This document shows positions 26,846-36,399 of a DNA stretch of 64,000 bases, one piece after another. Below the pieces are notes generated by a model. The model saw only the letters and a program-made list of their open reading frames with translations, did no database searches and had not been told where the DNA came from. The DNA comes from Streptococcus marmotae (GTDB taxonomy: Bacteria; Bacillota; Bacilli; Lactobacillales; Streptococcaceae), in assembly GCF_001623565.1 (NCBI RefSeq), contig NZ_CP015196.1:1509501-1573500 (forward strand), read 5' to 3'. Position numbers and translations under genes: made by a program. How positions within the stretch are numbered: the first letter of the stretch is position 1; each line of letters begins with the position of its first letter.

Positions 26846-26940
26846 GGAGAATCACTCTTAGAAGCAATAGAATCTGGCGAAAATGGCTGGAAAATTCGGA
26901 TAAATGACTAGAAAAAATGGCATTTTAGCTTAAGATATAG

Positions 26941-26946
26941 TATAAT
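26941..26946 (+). promoter_or_regulatory. -10 box of the DUF5590-aspC-asnS operon, leaderless arrangement
   Basis: TATAAT ends 9 bases before ATG 26956. No ribosome binding site lies between. Confidence 0.55.
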
Positions 26947-26955
26947 AATCCTATT

Positions 26956-27453
26956 ATGGCAAAAAAGAGAAATGTATCCTATAAAAACGGTATGACACTT
27001 GGAAAACAATATGCGATAGGATTTTTTGTCCTAGTATCTGTGTTGATTTTTTCTTTCCTCTATATTTTAGAGGTTTCTGCTAAGCCTTTTTTGGAAGGCC
27101 GGCAGCATGCAGAGCAGATAGCGATAGACTATGCAGGGGTAAGCTCGATTACAAATGTTGCTCGCTATACTGGAGAAACAAGCTATTATAGTGTTTCGGG
27201 AACGAATCAAGAGAATGAGCCTATCTTCGTCTTGATATCAGAAGAATCCTCTAACATTTTTGTTTACAAGGCTACGGAGGGAATTTCTCAAGAGGATGCA
27301 AAAGCCATTGCCAAAGAAAATGGGGCTGGTGAGATTGAGCGAGTTGTCTTGGGTTACTTCAACAATCAACCGATTTGGGAAGTCAAGTCGGGCCAGACCT
27401 ACTACGTGATTTCTTTTGAAAATGGAACATTTCTGAGCAAGGAGGGAATATGA
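26956..27453 (+). CDS. DUF5590 (YpmB-like) membrane-anchored protein
   Basis: 165 residues: a short basic N-terminus, one membrane helix (about residues 20-42), then an extracytoplasmic PepSY-like domain ending QTYYVISFENGTF. The firmicute order ypmB-aspB-asnS is conserved, and this gene overlaps aspC by 4 bases (ATGA), so the three form an operon. The biochemical role of the family is unknown. Confidence 0.85.
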   Translation: MAKKRNVSYKNGMTLGKQYAIGFFVLVSVLIFSFLYILEVSAKPFLEGRQHAEQIAIDYAGVSSITNVARYTGETSYYSVSGTNQENEPIFVLISEESSNIFVYKATEGISQEDAKAIAKENGAGEIERVVLGYFNNQPIWEVKSGQTYYVISFENGTFLSKEGI

Positions 27454-28628
27454 AGGTATCAAAACGAGTGCTTGAAATGGAAGAAAGTGTGACCTTGGCT
27501 GCGGGTGCGCGTGCTAAGCAGTTAAAGGCAGAAGGAAGGGATATTTTATCCTTGACCTTGGGAGAACCTGACTTCACCACTCCAGAAAATATTCAAGAGG
27601 CAGCCATAGCTGCTATTAGAGATGGTCGTGCGAGTTTTTATACGGTAACAAGTGGGTTGCCAGAATTAAAGGCGGCTATTAGTGACTATTTTGAGAAATT
27701 TTATGGCTATTCTGTAGCACCAAATCAGGTGACGGTAGCAACAGGAGCAAAATTCTCTCTCTATACCTTTTTCATGAGTGTCATCAATCCGCTTGATGAG
27801 GTGATTATTCCAACCCCTTATTGGGTTAGTTATGCGGATCAGATTAAAATGGCGGAAGGTATACCTGTTTTTGTGCAGGCAAGAGAAGCCAATGATTTTA
27901 AGGTGACCGTTGCGCAATTAGAAGCAGCACGAACGGCTAAAACCAAGGTTTTGGTTCTCAATTCACCGTCTAATCCAACTGGTATGATTTATAGCAGGGA
28001 GGAACTTCTTGCGATTGGGAATTGGGCTGTAGAGCATGACATTCTCATCCTAGCAGATGATATTTATGGACGACTTGTCTATAATGGGAATACCTTCACC
28101 CCTATTTCCAGCTTGTCAGAAGCCATTCGGAAGCAGACGGTTGTGATTAACGGTGTCTCTAAGACCTATGCTATGACTGGTTGGCGAATTGGCTATGCGG
28201 TTGGGGAGCCAGAGATTATTGCAGCAATGACCAAGGTTGCGGGACAAACAACGTCTAATCCAACAGCCGTAGCCCAGTATGGAGCGATTGAAGCCCTAAT
28301 TGGCGAGCAGGATACAGTAGAAGAAATGCGTCAAGCCTTTGAAGAGCGGCTCAATACCATTTATCCCTTACTGGCTGAAGTTCCAGGCTTTGAAGTGGTC
28401 AAGCCGCAAGGTGCTTTCTATCTCTTTCCAAATGTAAAAAAAGCCATGGACATGAAAGGTTTCACGGATGTGACAGCCTTTACAACAGCGATTTTAGAAG
28501 AAGTCGGAGTTGCCTTGGTGACGGGAGCAGGATTTGGTGCACCTGAAAATGTCCGTCTCAGCTATGCGACAGACCTTGATACCTTAAAAGAAGCTGTTAA
28601 ACGCCTAAAAACATTTATGGAAGGGTAA
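27450..28628 (+). CDS. aspC: Pyridoxal phosphate-dependent aspartate aminotransferase
   Basis: A 392-residue class I aminotransferase of the Gram-positive AspB type, interconverting aspartate and 2-oxoglutarate with oxaloacetate and glutamate. The substrate segment NSPSNPTG, the PLP-binding lysine in NGVSKTYAMTGWRIGY and the C-terminal VRLSYATDLDTL are all present. It precedes asnS, so the operon supplies aspartate and charges asparagine tRNA. Confidence 0.93.
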   Translation: MKVSKRVLEMEESVTLAAGARAKQLKAEGRDILSLTLGEPDFTTPENIQEAAIAAIRDGRASFYTVTSGLPELKAAISDYFEKFYGYSVAPNQVTVATGAKFSLYTFFMSVINPLDEVIIPTPYWVSYADQIKMAEGIPVFVQAREANDFKVTVAQLEAARTAKTKVLVLNSPSNPTGMIYSREELLAIGNWAVEHDILILADDIYGRLVYNGNTFTPISSLSEAIRKQTVVINGVSKTYAMTGWRIGYAVGEPEIIAAMTKVAGQTTSNPTAVAQYGAIEALIGEQDTVEEMRQAFEERLNTIYPLLAEVPGFEVVKPQGAFYLFPNVKKAMDMKGFTDVTAFTTAILEEVGVALVTGAGFGAPENVRLSYATDLDTLKEAVKRLKTFMEG

Positions 28629-28712
28629 GTGAAAACGGAGCTTCGTCCTTGTTGCGGTGGACTACTGCCTAAGAAAGTTAACAGAGCATTATACAAAAGA
28701 ACAGGAGAAATT

Positions 28713-30059
28713 ATGTCTAAAGAGTTAGTATCGATTATTAATGTCAAAGACCATGTTGGTGAAAAAATAACCATTGGTGCTTGGGTTGCCAACAAATCAG
28801 GGAAAGGGAAATTAGCCTTTTTGCAACTTCGTGACGGAACTGCTTTTTTCCAAGCGGTTGCTTTTAAGCCAAACTTTATTGAAACATTTGGTGAAGAAGA
28901 AGGAACAGCTAAGTTTGATACTGTTAAAAAACTCAGCCAGGAAACATCTGTGTTGGTAACAGGTATCGTCAAAGAAGATGAACGGTCAAAATTCGGCTAT
29001 GAGTTGGATATTACGGATCTTGAGGTAGTTGGTGATTCAAAAGACTATCCAATTACGCCGAAAGAACATGGAACGGATTTCTTGATGGACAATCGCCACT
29101 TGTGGCTCCGTTCTCGTAAGCAAATGGCCATTATGCAAATTCGTAACGCTATTATTTATGCGACTTATGAGTTCTTTGATAAGAATGGCTTTATCAAGTT
29201 TGACAGTCCAATCCTGTCTGGAAATGCGGCAGAAGATTCGACAGAACTGTTTGAAACAGATTACTTTGGAACCCCTGCTTACTTGAGCCAATCAGGGCAA
29301 TTGTACTTGGAAGCAGGAGCGATGGCACTAGGGCGTGTATTTGACTTTGGTCCAGTATTTCGTGCAGAAAAATCAAAAACACGTCGTCACTTGACGGAGT
29401 TTTGGATGATGGATGCGGAGTATTCCTTCCTCTCTCATGAAGAATCATTAGACTTGCAAGAAGCTTATGTAAAAGCACTGATTCAAGGCGTTTTGGACCG
29501 TGCACCACAAGCTCTTGAAACCTTGGACCGTGATACAGACCTCTTGAAGAAATACATCGCTGAGCCTTTCAAGCGTGTATCCTATGATGATGCGATTAGT
29601 CTTCTTCAAGAGCATGAAGCAGATGAAGATACAGACTATGAACATTTGGAGCATGGAGACGATTTTGGTTCGCCTCATGAAACATGGATTTCAAACTACT
29701 TTGGTGTGCCAACCTTTGTGGTCAACTATCCAGCAAGTTTCAAGGCTTTCTATATGAAACCAGTTCCTGGCAATTCAGAGCGCGTGCTTTGTGCAGACTT
29801 ACTAGCACCAGAAGGATACGGGGAAATCATCGGTGGTTCTGTCCGTGAAGATGATTACGATGCCCTTGTTGCCAAAATGGAGAGCCTTGGCATGGATCGT
29901 TCAGAGTATGAATTCTACCTTGATCTTCGTAAATATGGTTCAGTTCCCCATGCAGGATTTGGAATTGGAATCGAGCGGATGGTAACCTTTGTCGCTGGTA
30001 CCAAACATATTCGTGAAGCCATTCCATTCCCACGGATGCTCCATCGCTTAAAACCATAA
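28713..30059 (+). CDS. asnS: Asparaginyl-tRNA synthetase
   Basis: ATG 28713 after ACAGGAGAAA gives 448 residues, the usual length. The N-terminal OB-fold anticodon-binding domain ([23 protein letters not shown]) is followed by the class II catalytic core: motif 2 [21 protein letters not shown] and motif 3 [12 protein letters not shown]. An in-frame extension to 28629 exists but lacks a good start. An ISL3 element is inserted immediately after the stop codon. Confidence 0.96.
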   Translation: MSKELVSIINVKDHVGEKITIGAWVANKSGKGKLAFLQLRDGTAFFQAVAFKPNFIETFGEEEGTAKFDTVKKLSQETSVLVTGIVKEDERSKFGYELDITDLEVVGDSKDYPITPKEHGTDFLMDNRHLWLRSRKQMAIMQIRNAIIYATYEFFDKNGFIKFDSPILSGNAAEDSTELFETDYFGTPAYLSQSGQLYLEAGAMALGRVFDFGPVFRAEKSKTRRHLTEFWMMDAEYSFLSHEESLDLQEAYVKALIQGVLDRAPQALETLDRDTDLLKKYIAEPFKRVSYDDAISLLQEHEADEDTDYEHLEHGDDFGSPHETWISNYFGVPTFVVNYPASFKAFYMKPVPGNSERVLCADLLAPEGYGEIIGGSVREDDYDALVAKMESLGMDRSEYEFYLDLRKYGSVPHAGFGIGIERMVTFVAGTKHIREAIPFPRMLHRLKP

Positions 30060-30067
30060 TCATTATC
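30060..30067. repeat. 8-bp target duplication of the ISL3 element (left)
   Basis: TCATTATC at 30060-30067 is repeated exactly at 31586-31593 after the element's right end. Confidence 0.85.
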
Positions 30068-30545
30068 GGCTCTTTGTCAACTGTAGTGGGTAGATGAAAA
30101 GCTAACACCTAGAGAGGACCAAATTGGTCTTCTCTTTTTTGATGTTGATGGCAATCAAAATCCGCTTTTTGAAGTTTTCAAAGTTCCGAAATCCAAAGGC
30201 ATTACGCTTGATGACTTTGATAAGATTATTGGTAGCTTCCAATTTAGCGTTGAAATAAGGCAATTCCAAGGCGTTTAAAACCTTGTCCTTATCCTTTAGA
30301 AACGTCTTAAATACCGTCTGGAAAATAGGGTTAACAGTGGCTATTTCTTGCTCAATTAGGTCAAAGAAATGATCTGAGTTTTTCTCTTGGAAATGGAATA
30401 AAAGAAGTTGATAGAGTTCATAATGTTGTCGTAACTCATCTGAGTAGGATAGGAGCTTGTCTAAGATTTCCTTATTGGTCAAATGCATGCGAAAAGTAGG
30501 GCGATAAAACCGCTTGTCACTGAGTTTACGGCTATCCTGTTGGAG

Positions 30546-30599
30546 TAAATCAGTCCAGTGGACTGATTTAGCCCGAGCCCAGAAATAAAAAAGCGAGGT
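30546..30599 (+). repeat. Family D repeat, in-frame insertion in the ISL3 transposase
   Basis: 54 bp: palindrome arms TAAATCAGTCC / GGACTGATTTA, then TAGCCCGAGCCCAGAAAT and AAAAGCGAGG. On the coding strand it adds 18 residues with no stop. Confidence 0.85.
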
Positions 30600-30735
30600 T
30601 TTCCAGTAGCGTTTGAGCGTCTTGTATTCATGCGATTTGCGGTCAAAAGCATTCATGATTTGGGTACGGACACGGTTCATAGCACGGCTGAGATGTTGCA
30701 CAATGTGAAAGCGATCAAGAACAATTTTAGCGTAA

Positions 30736-30797
30736 GGGAGTGAAACAGTCTGGGAATAGACTGTTTCAGTCTGAGCTTAGAAATTGGAGGGCGAAGG
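30736..30797 (+). repeat. Family D repeat, frame-breaking insertion in the ISL3 transposase
   Basis: Hairpin arms GAAACAGTC (30742-30750) / GACTGTTTC (30759-30767), then CTGAGCTTAGAAATTGGAGG. Its arms differ completely from the other copies while the downstream block is conserved. The limits are approximate, since the insertion was inferred from the transposase reading. Confidence 0.75.
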
Positions 30798-31697
30798 GTT
30801 TAGCCAATTTATAATAGGGGCTAAACATATCCATGGTAATGACTTTGACCCGATTTCTAACCTTTCTAGGATAACGCAGAAAGTGATTTCGGATGGTTGC
30901 TTGCGTTCTTCCATCAAGGATAGCGATGATGTTATTTGTGTCAAAATCTTGAGCGATAAAGCTCATTTTCCCTTTCTTGAAGGCATACTCATCCCAAGAC
31001 ATGACTTCTGGAAGCTTATCCCAATCCGTTTCAAATTTAAACTCATTGAGTTTTCGAATAACTGTAGATGTAGAAATGGAGAGTCTGTGTGCGATATGTG
31101 TCATTGCTTGCTTTTCGATGAGTAATTGTGCGATTTTCTGGTTGACAGCGACAGAGATTTGATGGTTCTTCTTAACAATAGGAGTTTCAGCGACCGCTAT
31201 TTTCCCACAGTCTTTGCACTTGAAACGACGCTTTCGAAGGCGGATAAGTAGCGGGTAGCCAGCAGTTTCTAAGTAGGGGATTTTAGAGGCTTTCTGGAAG
31301 TCGTACTTAGCCATTTGTCCCTTGCAGGAAGGGCATTTAGGGGCTGTGTAATCCAAGTGACCGTGGAGTTCTAAGTGTGTTCCCATGTCGCATTCATTAG
31401 TGATAGTGATATTTTTGTCTTTCATTTTGAGAAAATTTGTGATAAGATTTAGTTGTTCCATATGAGTCTTTCTAAATGATAGTTTTGTCGCTTTTCATTA
31501 TAGGTCATATGGAACTTTTTTTCTACACTGAAAAAGGCTCCATAATCTCTGTGGCGGGCGTACCCACTACAGATATTATAGAGCCTCATTATCTCCTTGT
31601 CTGTGCAAACAGACGAGGATTTTTTAAATGATAACAATGTATATTGATATAAAATAATATGGTATAATAATAGAAAAGATTTCAGGAGGTAGGATTG

Positions 31698-32258
31698 ATG
31701 AAAAAAGGAATGATCTACATTGTATTGAGCTTATCTTTATTAACTCTTGTAGCATGCGGGGAAATGAGGGGAACCAATCATTCTGAAAGTCCTGCGGTTC
31801 AGCAGATGGTTGGCAAGGAAGCCCCATCCTTTACAATCAAAGATAGAGATGTCAATGATGTGTCCTTAGCGGATTTTAAAGGGAAAAAAGTTTATCTCAA
31901 TCTTTGGGCTAGCTGGTGTGGGCCTTGTAAGCAGGAGATTCCAGAGCTAGAAGAAGTCTATCAAGGGCTGAAGGAGAAGGACGATCTTGTGTTCTTATCT
32001 GTTGTGTCCTCAGCTGAAAAAGAGTTTGAAAATGCACGACCAGCGGAGCAGTCTAAGGAACAGATTATGGAAGTGGCAGATGATTTAGGTATTACTTATC
32101 CAGTCTTGTTTGATACCAAGGATCAAGTTTTTAAATCCTATCAAGTCAGAGCTTTCCCGACTCATATTTTTATCAATCATGACGGAACCATTGCACAAAA
32201 ATTTGAAGGAGCTATGACGAAAAAGGAATTAGAGAGTCGCTTAAATAGTCTGAAGTAA
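31698..32258 (+). CDS. TlpA/ResA-type thioredoxin lipoprotein
   Basis: ATG 31698 follows AGGAGGT by 7 bases, giving 186 residues. A lipoprotein signal with lipobox LVAC is followed by a thioredoxin fold with active site WASWCGPCKQEIPEL near residue 75 and the cis-proline in VRAFPTHIFIN. It should act outside the membrane as a disulfide reductase, like the pneumococcal Etrx proteins. The CcdA and MsrAB partners often found beside such genes are absent here. Confidence 0.9.
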   Translation: MKKGMIYIVLSLSLLTLVACGEMRGTNHSESPAVQQMVGKEAPSFTIKDRDVNDVSLADFKGKKVYLNLWASWCGPCKQEIPELEEVYQGLKEKDDLVFLSVVSSAEKEFENARPAEQSKEQIMEVADDLGITYPVLFDTKDQVFKSYQVRAFPTHIFINHDGTIAQKFEGAMTKKELESRLNSLK

Positions 32259-32325
32259 AGATAGAAAAATAGCCAACAGTCCGTTGTAGTGGAATTGAAT
32301 CTATTATTGGTAGTAGCATACAATA

Positions 32326-32381
32326 AAAAGAGAGTGGACAATCAATTTCTATGAAATCACGATTAAGTCCTACTCTCTTTT
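32326..32381. terminator. Bidirectional terminator between tlpA-like and ohr-like genes
   Basis: Arms AAAAGAGAGTGGAC (32326-32339) / GTCCTACTCTCTTTT (32367-32381), with one bulge. Confidence 0.7.
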
Positions 32382-32394
32382 AAATTGTGGTCAG

Positions 32395-32805
32395 TTACGT
32401 GTCCCATTCAACCGTTTGGAGTGAAATAGTTTGGCTCTGAGAAATCAGTTTGGAAATGGGGCAACGCTGATGGGCTTGTTGGACGAGGCTTTCAGCTTCT
32501 TCAAGTGAGAATCCTTCAATGCTAGCCTTGGCATTGACTTGAAAGTAGTACCCCTTGCCAAGAGTAGATTCTCGGTGGAGTTCACAAGTCACCTCAACCC
32601 GTGATTGGCGCCCTTGCTTTTGGCTTTCCAAGAGAGCTTGAATGGTCGCATTTAGGCAGGTTGCCCAAGCTGTTGCCATGAGTTCTTCCGGATTAAAACC
32701 TTCTTCTTTAGTGAGAGGATGAGCTGTCTGGACTGACTTTTCGCTAGATAACGATACAGAGCCATGAATACCATCGTGATTGGTCGCCGTAACAGAATAA
32801 AGCAT
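32395..32805 (-). CDS. OsmC/Ohr family peroxidase
   Basis: ATG 32805 has AAGGAGA just upstream, giving 136 residues. Both redox cysteines of the Ohr/OsmC family are present: the peroxidatic one in ATAWATCLNA and the resolving one in QRCPISKLI. GFNPEELMATAWA is the family signature. The enzyme detoxifies organic hydroperoxides using thiols. It is transcribed toward the thioredoxin lipoprotein gene and ends at a shared terminator. Confidence 0.88.
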   Translation of the reverse strand: MLYSVTATNHDGIHGSVSLSSEKSVQTAHPLTKEEGFNPEELMATAWATCLNATIQALLESQKQGRQSRVEVTCELHRESTLGKGYYFQVNAKASIEGFSLEEAESLVQQAHQRCPISKLISQSQTISLQTVEWDT

Positions 32806-32940
32806 AGCATTCTCCTTGAATTTCAAATTGGTATAGGCTCATTATACACCAAATCAGAAAAGAAAGAGAGCAAGACGATTTGCCTCTCATTTGCTAAAAA
32901 TGTGCTATAATAAAGAAAAAACGAATGAGGTATTCATGCG

Positions 32941-33321
32941 ATGAAAACAATTCACACAGATAAAGCTCCAGCAGCTATTGGACCGTATGTGCAAGGAAAG
33001 GTTGTTGGAAATCTTTTATTTGCTTCTGGCCAAGTACCCTTATCTCCAGAAACGGGAGAGATTGTCGGCACAACGATTGAGGAACAAACACAGCAAGTCT
33101 TAAAAAATATTGAGGCTATTTTAACAGAAGCAGGAACAGATTTTGACCATGTGGTAAAAACGACCTGTTTCTTGAGTGATATGAATGATTTTGCAGCTTT
33201 TAATGCTGTTTACCAAACTGCCTTTTCAGCTGCATTTCCAGCTCGTTCAGCTGTTGAAGTTGCTCGCTTACCACGTGATGTTAAAGTGGAAATTGAAGTG
33301 ATTGCGCTCGTCGAAAACTAG
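32941..33321 (+). CDS. ridA: RidA family enamine/imine deaminase
   Basis: 126 residues, complete RidA (YjgF/YER057c) family member with the signature [22 protein letters not shown]. The arginine that contacts the substrate carboxylate lies in this segment. It hydrolyses reactive enamine intermediates produced by PLP enzymes such as threonine dehydratase. A TATAAT box at 32905-32910 and GAGGT lie upstream. It precedes rapZ by 11 bases and probably shares its transcript. Confidence 0.92.
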   Translation: MKTIHTDKAPAAIGPYVQGKVVGNLLFASGQVPLSPETGEIVGTTIEEQTQQVLKNIEAILTEAGTDFDHVVKTTCFLSDMNDFAAFNAVYQTAFSAAFPARSAVEVARLPRDVKVEIEVIALVEN

Positions 33322-33332
33322 AAAGGAATTCT

Positions 33333-34220
33333 ATGTCAGAAAAATTTCATCTGGTGATTGTCACAGGAATGTCAGGTGCTGGAAAGACTGTCGCTATCCA
33401 ATCGTTTGAGGATTTGGGCTATTTTACAGTTGATAATATGCCTCCTGCCCTCTTACCAAAATTTTTAGAGTTAATGCGCCATAGTCAAGACAATGACAAG
33501 GTAGCGGTTGTGGTTGATATGCGTAGCCGTTCCTTTTTTGCGGAGATTCGTCAAGTTCTTGACGAGATTGAATCGGCTGATGATGTAGACTTCAAAATTC
33601 TTTTTCTAGATGCTACAGACAGTGAATTGGTTGCCCGTTATAAGGAAACTCGTCGTTCTCATCCACTTGCGGCAGACGGCCGTGTTCTTGATGGTATTCA
33701 ATTGGAGCGTGAATTACTAGCTCCCCTCAAAAATATGAGTCAGAATGTAATTGACACGACAGAATTGACACCGCGCAATTTACGCAAAGAAATTTCAGAT
33801 CAATTTGCTAGTCTGACCAATCAACCTTCTTTTCGTGTAGAAGTGATCTCATTTGGTTTCAAATATGGTTTGCCACTTGATGCAGATTTGGTTTTTGATG
33901 TCCGTTTCTTACCAAATCCCTATTATCAGGTAGAATTACGGAATTTGACAGGACTGGATGAGCCGGTATTTAACTATGTCATGGAGCATGAAGAGTCGGA
34001 GTCTTTCTACAAGCATTTACTTGGTTTAATTGAACCTATTTTGCCTGGCTATCAAAAGGAAGGCAAGTCTGTTTTGACCATTGCAGTTGGCTGTACTGGC
34101 GGTCAGCACCGTAGTGTGGCTTTTGCGAAACGTCTAGCAGATGATTTAGAAACAGGCTGGGTGGTCAACCTTAGTCATCGTGATAAAGACAGACGAAAGG
34201 AAACGGTTAATCGTTCATGA
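33333..34220 (+). CDS. rapZ: RNase adapter/nucleotide-binding protein RapZ (YvcJ)
   Basis: 295 residues with Walker A GMSGAGKT at the start, and the C-terminal RapZ domain with [17 protein letters not shown]. In E. coli RapZ controls GlmS synthesis by guiding RNase E to a small RNA. In Gram-positives YvcJ is a GTPase linked to competence, and its target is less clear. It overlaps yvcK by 4 bases, in the conserved rapZ-yvcK-whiA operon. Confidence 0.94.
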   Translation: MSEKFHLVIVTGMSGAGKTVAIQSFEDLGYFTVDNMPPALLPKFLELMRHSQDNDKVAVVVDMRSRSFFAEIRQVLDEIESADDVDFKILFLDATDSELVARYKETRRSHPLAADGRVLDGIQLERELLAPLKNMSQNVIDTTELTPRNLRKEISDQFASLTNQPSFRVEVISFGFKYGLPLDADLVFDVRFLPNPYYQVELRNLTGLDEPVFNYVMEHEESESFYKHLLGLIEPILPGYQKEGKSVLTIAVGCTGGQHRSVAFAKRLADDLETGWVVNLSHRDKDRRKETVNRS

Positions 34221-35191
34221 GAAAGCCTAGAATTACAGTCATTGGAGGTGGGACAGGCATTCCAGTGATTCTAAAAAGTCTGCGGGATAAGGATGTGGAT
34301 ATTACTGCCATTGTAACCGTAGCAGATGATGGTGGATCTTCTGGTGAAATCCGTCAGGCCTTACAGATGACACCGCCCGGTGATTTAAGAAATGTCTTGC
34401 TCGCCATGTCTGATATGCCAAAGCTCTATGAGCGTATTTTCCAATATCGGTTTGCAGAAACGGATGGAGCCCTAGCAGGGCATCCGTTAGGAAATCTAAT
34501 CATCGCTGGTATCTCTGAAATGCAGGGCTCGACCTATCATGCGATGCAGTTGCTATCAAAATTTTTCCACACGACTGGTAAAATTTATCCTTCCAGTGAG
34601 AATGCCTTGACACTTCATGCGGTTTTTACAGATGGTCACGAGGTGGTAGGAGAAAGTAAGATTGCTGGGTATAAGGGGATGATTGATCGTGTTTTTGTGA
34701 CCAACTCATACAACCAAGATGAACCAACCGCTAGTCGGAAGGTGGTTGAGAGTATTTTAGAAAGCGATATGATTGTCTTGGGGCCAGGTTCTTTATTCAC
34801 TTCCATTTTGCCTAATTTAATGATTTCAGAGATTGGGCAGGCCTTAAAAGAAACCAAGGCAGATGTGACCTATGTTTGTAACATTATGACCCAGAGAGGG
34901 GAAACGGAATTTTTTAGTGATGCAGACCATGTGCGCGTGTTGAACAAGCATTTAGGGGACAATGTGATTGATACGGTTCTTGTCAATATAGAGCCGGTTC
35001 CAAAAGAATACATGAATACCTACCAATTTGATGAATACTTGGTGCAGGTAAAACATGATTTTACAGGTCTGCAAGCACAAGCCCAGCGTGTCATTTCTTC
35101 AAATTTCTTGCGCTTGGAAAATGGCGGAGCCTTTCATGACGGGGACTTAGTGGTCGAAGAACTCTTGAAAATTTTACAGGTGAAATCATGA
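34217..35191 (+). CDS. yvcK: Gluconeogenesis/cell-wall factor YvcK (GlmR)
   Basis: 324 residues of the UPF0052/CofD-like fold, with the N-terminal [13 protein letters not shown] loop and [10 protein letters not shown] near residue 38. YvcK/GlmR binds UDP-sugars and stimulates GlmS, routing carbon to UDP-GlcNAc; in pneumococcus it affects PBP positioning. It overlaps both neighbours by 4 bases, so translation is tightly coupled. Confidence 0.94.
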   Translation: MRKPRITVIGGGTGIPVILKSLRDKDVDITAIVTVADDGGSSGEIRQALQMTPPGDLRNVLLAMSDMPKLYERIFQYRFAETDGALAGHPLGNLIIAGISEMQGSTYHAMQLLSKFFHTTGKIYPSSENALTLHAVFTDGHEVVGESKIAGYKGMIDRVFVTNSYNQDEPTASRKVVESILESDMIVLGPGSLFTSILPNLMISEIGQALKETKADVTYVCNIMTQRGETEFFSDADHVRVLNKHLGDNVIDTVLVNIEPVPKEYMNTYQFDEYLVQVKHDFTGLQAQAQRVISSNFLRLENGGAFHDGDLVVEELLKILQVKS

Positions 35192-36099
35192 GTTTTAGTG
35201 TGCAGGTGAAAGAAGAAATCATCAGTCATGGTCAGACTGAAAAGAGTGAATTAGCAGCTATGATTAAACTATCTGGCAGTCTCGGTTTGGCTTCAACTGG
35301 TTTGACCTTGTCGATTAGCAGCGAAAACGCCAAGATTGCCCGCCACCTCTATGAGATGCTCTATCATTTTTATGAGGTTAAGGCTGAAATTCGTCATCAT
35401 CAAAAGACAAATCTTCGAAAGAACCGTGTTTATACGGTATTTTTAGAGGAGGAGGTCAATGCGATTTTAGATGATCTCTACCTAGCAGATAGTTTCTTTG
35501 GTTTGGAAACGGGGATTGCACCTGCTATTTTGGAAAATGATAGCTGGAGCCAGTCCTATCTACGAGGCGCCTTTTTAGCGAGTGGTTCGGTGAAAGATCC
35601 TGAAACAGGTAAATACCAGCTGGAAATTGCTTCCATCTATGAAGATCATGCTCATGACTTGGCTAATTTGCTGCAAAAATTTCTCTTGGATGGTAAAGTC
35701 ATTGAGCGCTCTAAAGGGAGTATTACCTATTTGCAGCGTGCAGAAGATATTATGGACTTTCTCTTAATCGTTGGGGCAGAAGAAGCAAAGACAGAATTTG
35801 AAAATGTCAAATTGCTTCGGGAAACACGCAATGATCTCAACCGAGCTATTAATGCAGAGGCTGCTAACATTGCTCGAACTGTTACGGCCAGTATGAAAAC
35901 AATCAACAATATTTCTAAGATTATGGAAAGCATTGGCTTAGATCAGTTACCGTCTGATTTGCAAGAAGTCGCTCAATTGCGGATTCAACATCCAGACTAT
36001 TCGATTCAGCAGTTGGCAGATAGTCTTTCAAAACCAATCACAAAGAGCGGCCTCAATCACCGACTGCGTAAAATCAATAAAATTGCGGATGAATTATAA
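35188..36099 (+). CDS. whiA: DNA-binding protein WhiA
   Basis: 303 residues: an N-terminal degenerate LAGLIDADG homing-endonuclease-like domain ([26 protein letters not shown]) and a C-terminal helix-turn-helix ([26 protein letters not shown]). WhiA influences division and chromosome segregation in firmicutes. Last gene of the rapZ-yvcK-whiA operon; an ISL3 relic follows it. Confidence 0.94.
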   Translation: MSFSVQVKEEIISHGQTEKSELAAMIKLSGSLGLASTGLTLSISSENAKIARHLYEMLYHFYEVKAEIRHHQKTNLRKNRVYTVFLEEEVNAILDDLYLADSFFGLETGIAPAILENDSWSQSYLRGAFLASGSVKDPETGKYQLEIASIYEDHAHDLANLLQKFLLDGKVIERSKGSITYLQRAEDIMDFLLIVGAEEAKTEFENVKLLRETRNDLNRAINAEAANIARTVTASMKTINNISKIMESIGLDQLPSDLQEVAQLRIQHPDYSIQQLADSLSKPITKSGLNHRLRKINKIADEL

Positions 36100-36135
36100 A
36101 AATCAGGTTGGACTTGAAACGAGTCTGCTGAAAAG

Positions 36136-36322
36136 ATATGGACTCTATAATTTTTGTGGTGGGTAAATCCACTGTGGAGATTATAGAGCTTTTTGACTAC
36201 GCGAAAAGTCCCATAAAACTTATCATGAAAAGCGATTAAAAACTCATTAGAAAGGATCTTATGGAACGCTTCAATAATATCACGCAACTCATCGGAATGA
36301 AAGATGAAAAAGGCCGGACAAA
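36136..36322 (+). mobile_element. ISL3-family relic (end plus transposase N-terminus)
   Basis: An imperfect hairpin at about 36136-36190 resembles the end of the ISL3 element at 31537-31585. After it, ATG 36260 starts MERFNNITQLIGMKDEK, clearly akin to MEQLNLITNFLKMKDKN of the ISL3 transposase. The similarity stops at the terminator near 36322. The rest of the element is gone. Confidence 0.65.
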
Positions 36323-36380
36323 AATGAACCGCATCCCAAAAGTTAGACTGAGAATCTAACGTCTGGGGTGCGGTTCATTT
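36322..36380. terminator. Bidirectional terminator between whiA and the DUF1846 gene
   Basis: Arms AAATGAACCGCATCCC (36322-36337) and GGGGTGCGGTTCATTT (36365-36380) with an inner hairpin GTTAGA / TCTAAC. A/T runs lie on both sides. Confidence 0.75.
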
Positions 36381-36399
36381 ACCATCAGAGGTTGTTGTT

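Larger units (their letters stand above)
30102..31461 (-). pseudogene. ISL3-family transposase, disrupted by one repeat and enlarged by another
   Basis: The N-terminal part (31461-30766) has the zinc-ribbon (CPSCKGQ, CKDC), the helix-turn-helix and the first half of the DDE domain up to YYKLAK. A repeat of about 60 bases at 30736-30797 then causes a stop. The reading resumes with YAKIVLDRFHIVQHLSRAMNRV (out of frame at first) and continues to 30102. Within this half a second repeat adds exactly 18 codons (30546-30599) between KRYWK and LLQQDSRKL without breaking the frame. The protein is very likely inactive. Confidence 0.88.
30068..31585 (-). mobile_element. ISL3-family insertion sequence (1518 bp, with two internal repeats)
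   Basis: The left end GGCTCTTTGTCAACTGTAG and the right end (inverted) GGCTCTATAATATCTGTAG share about 20 of 25 positions and both end in TAGTGGGTA. They are flanked by the 8-bp duplication TCATTATC, the size expected for ISL3. The transposase is on the minus strand and contains two family D repeats. The right end also forms a long imperfect hairpin at 31537-31585. Confidence 0.9.

Noticed and set aside
28629..28712. N-terminal extension of AsnS from 28629
   Set aside because: ATG 28713 has a good ribosome binding site and gives the standard N-terminus; the 84 bases upstream read as spacer.
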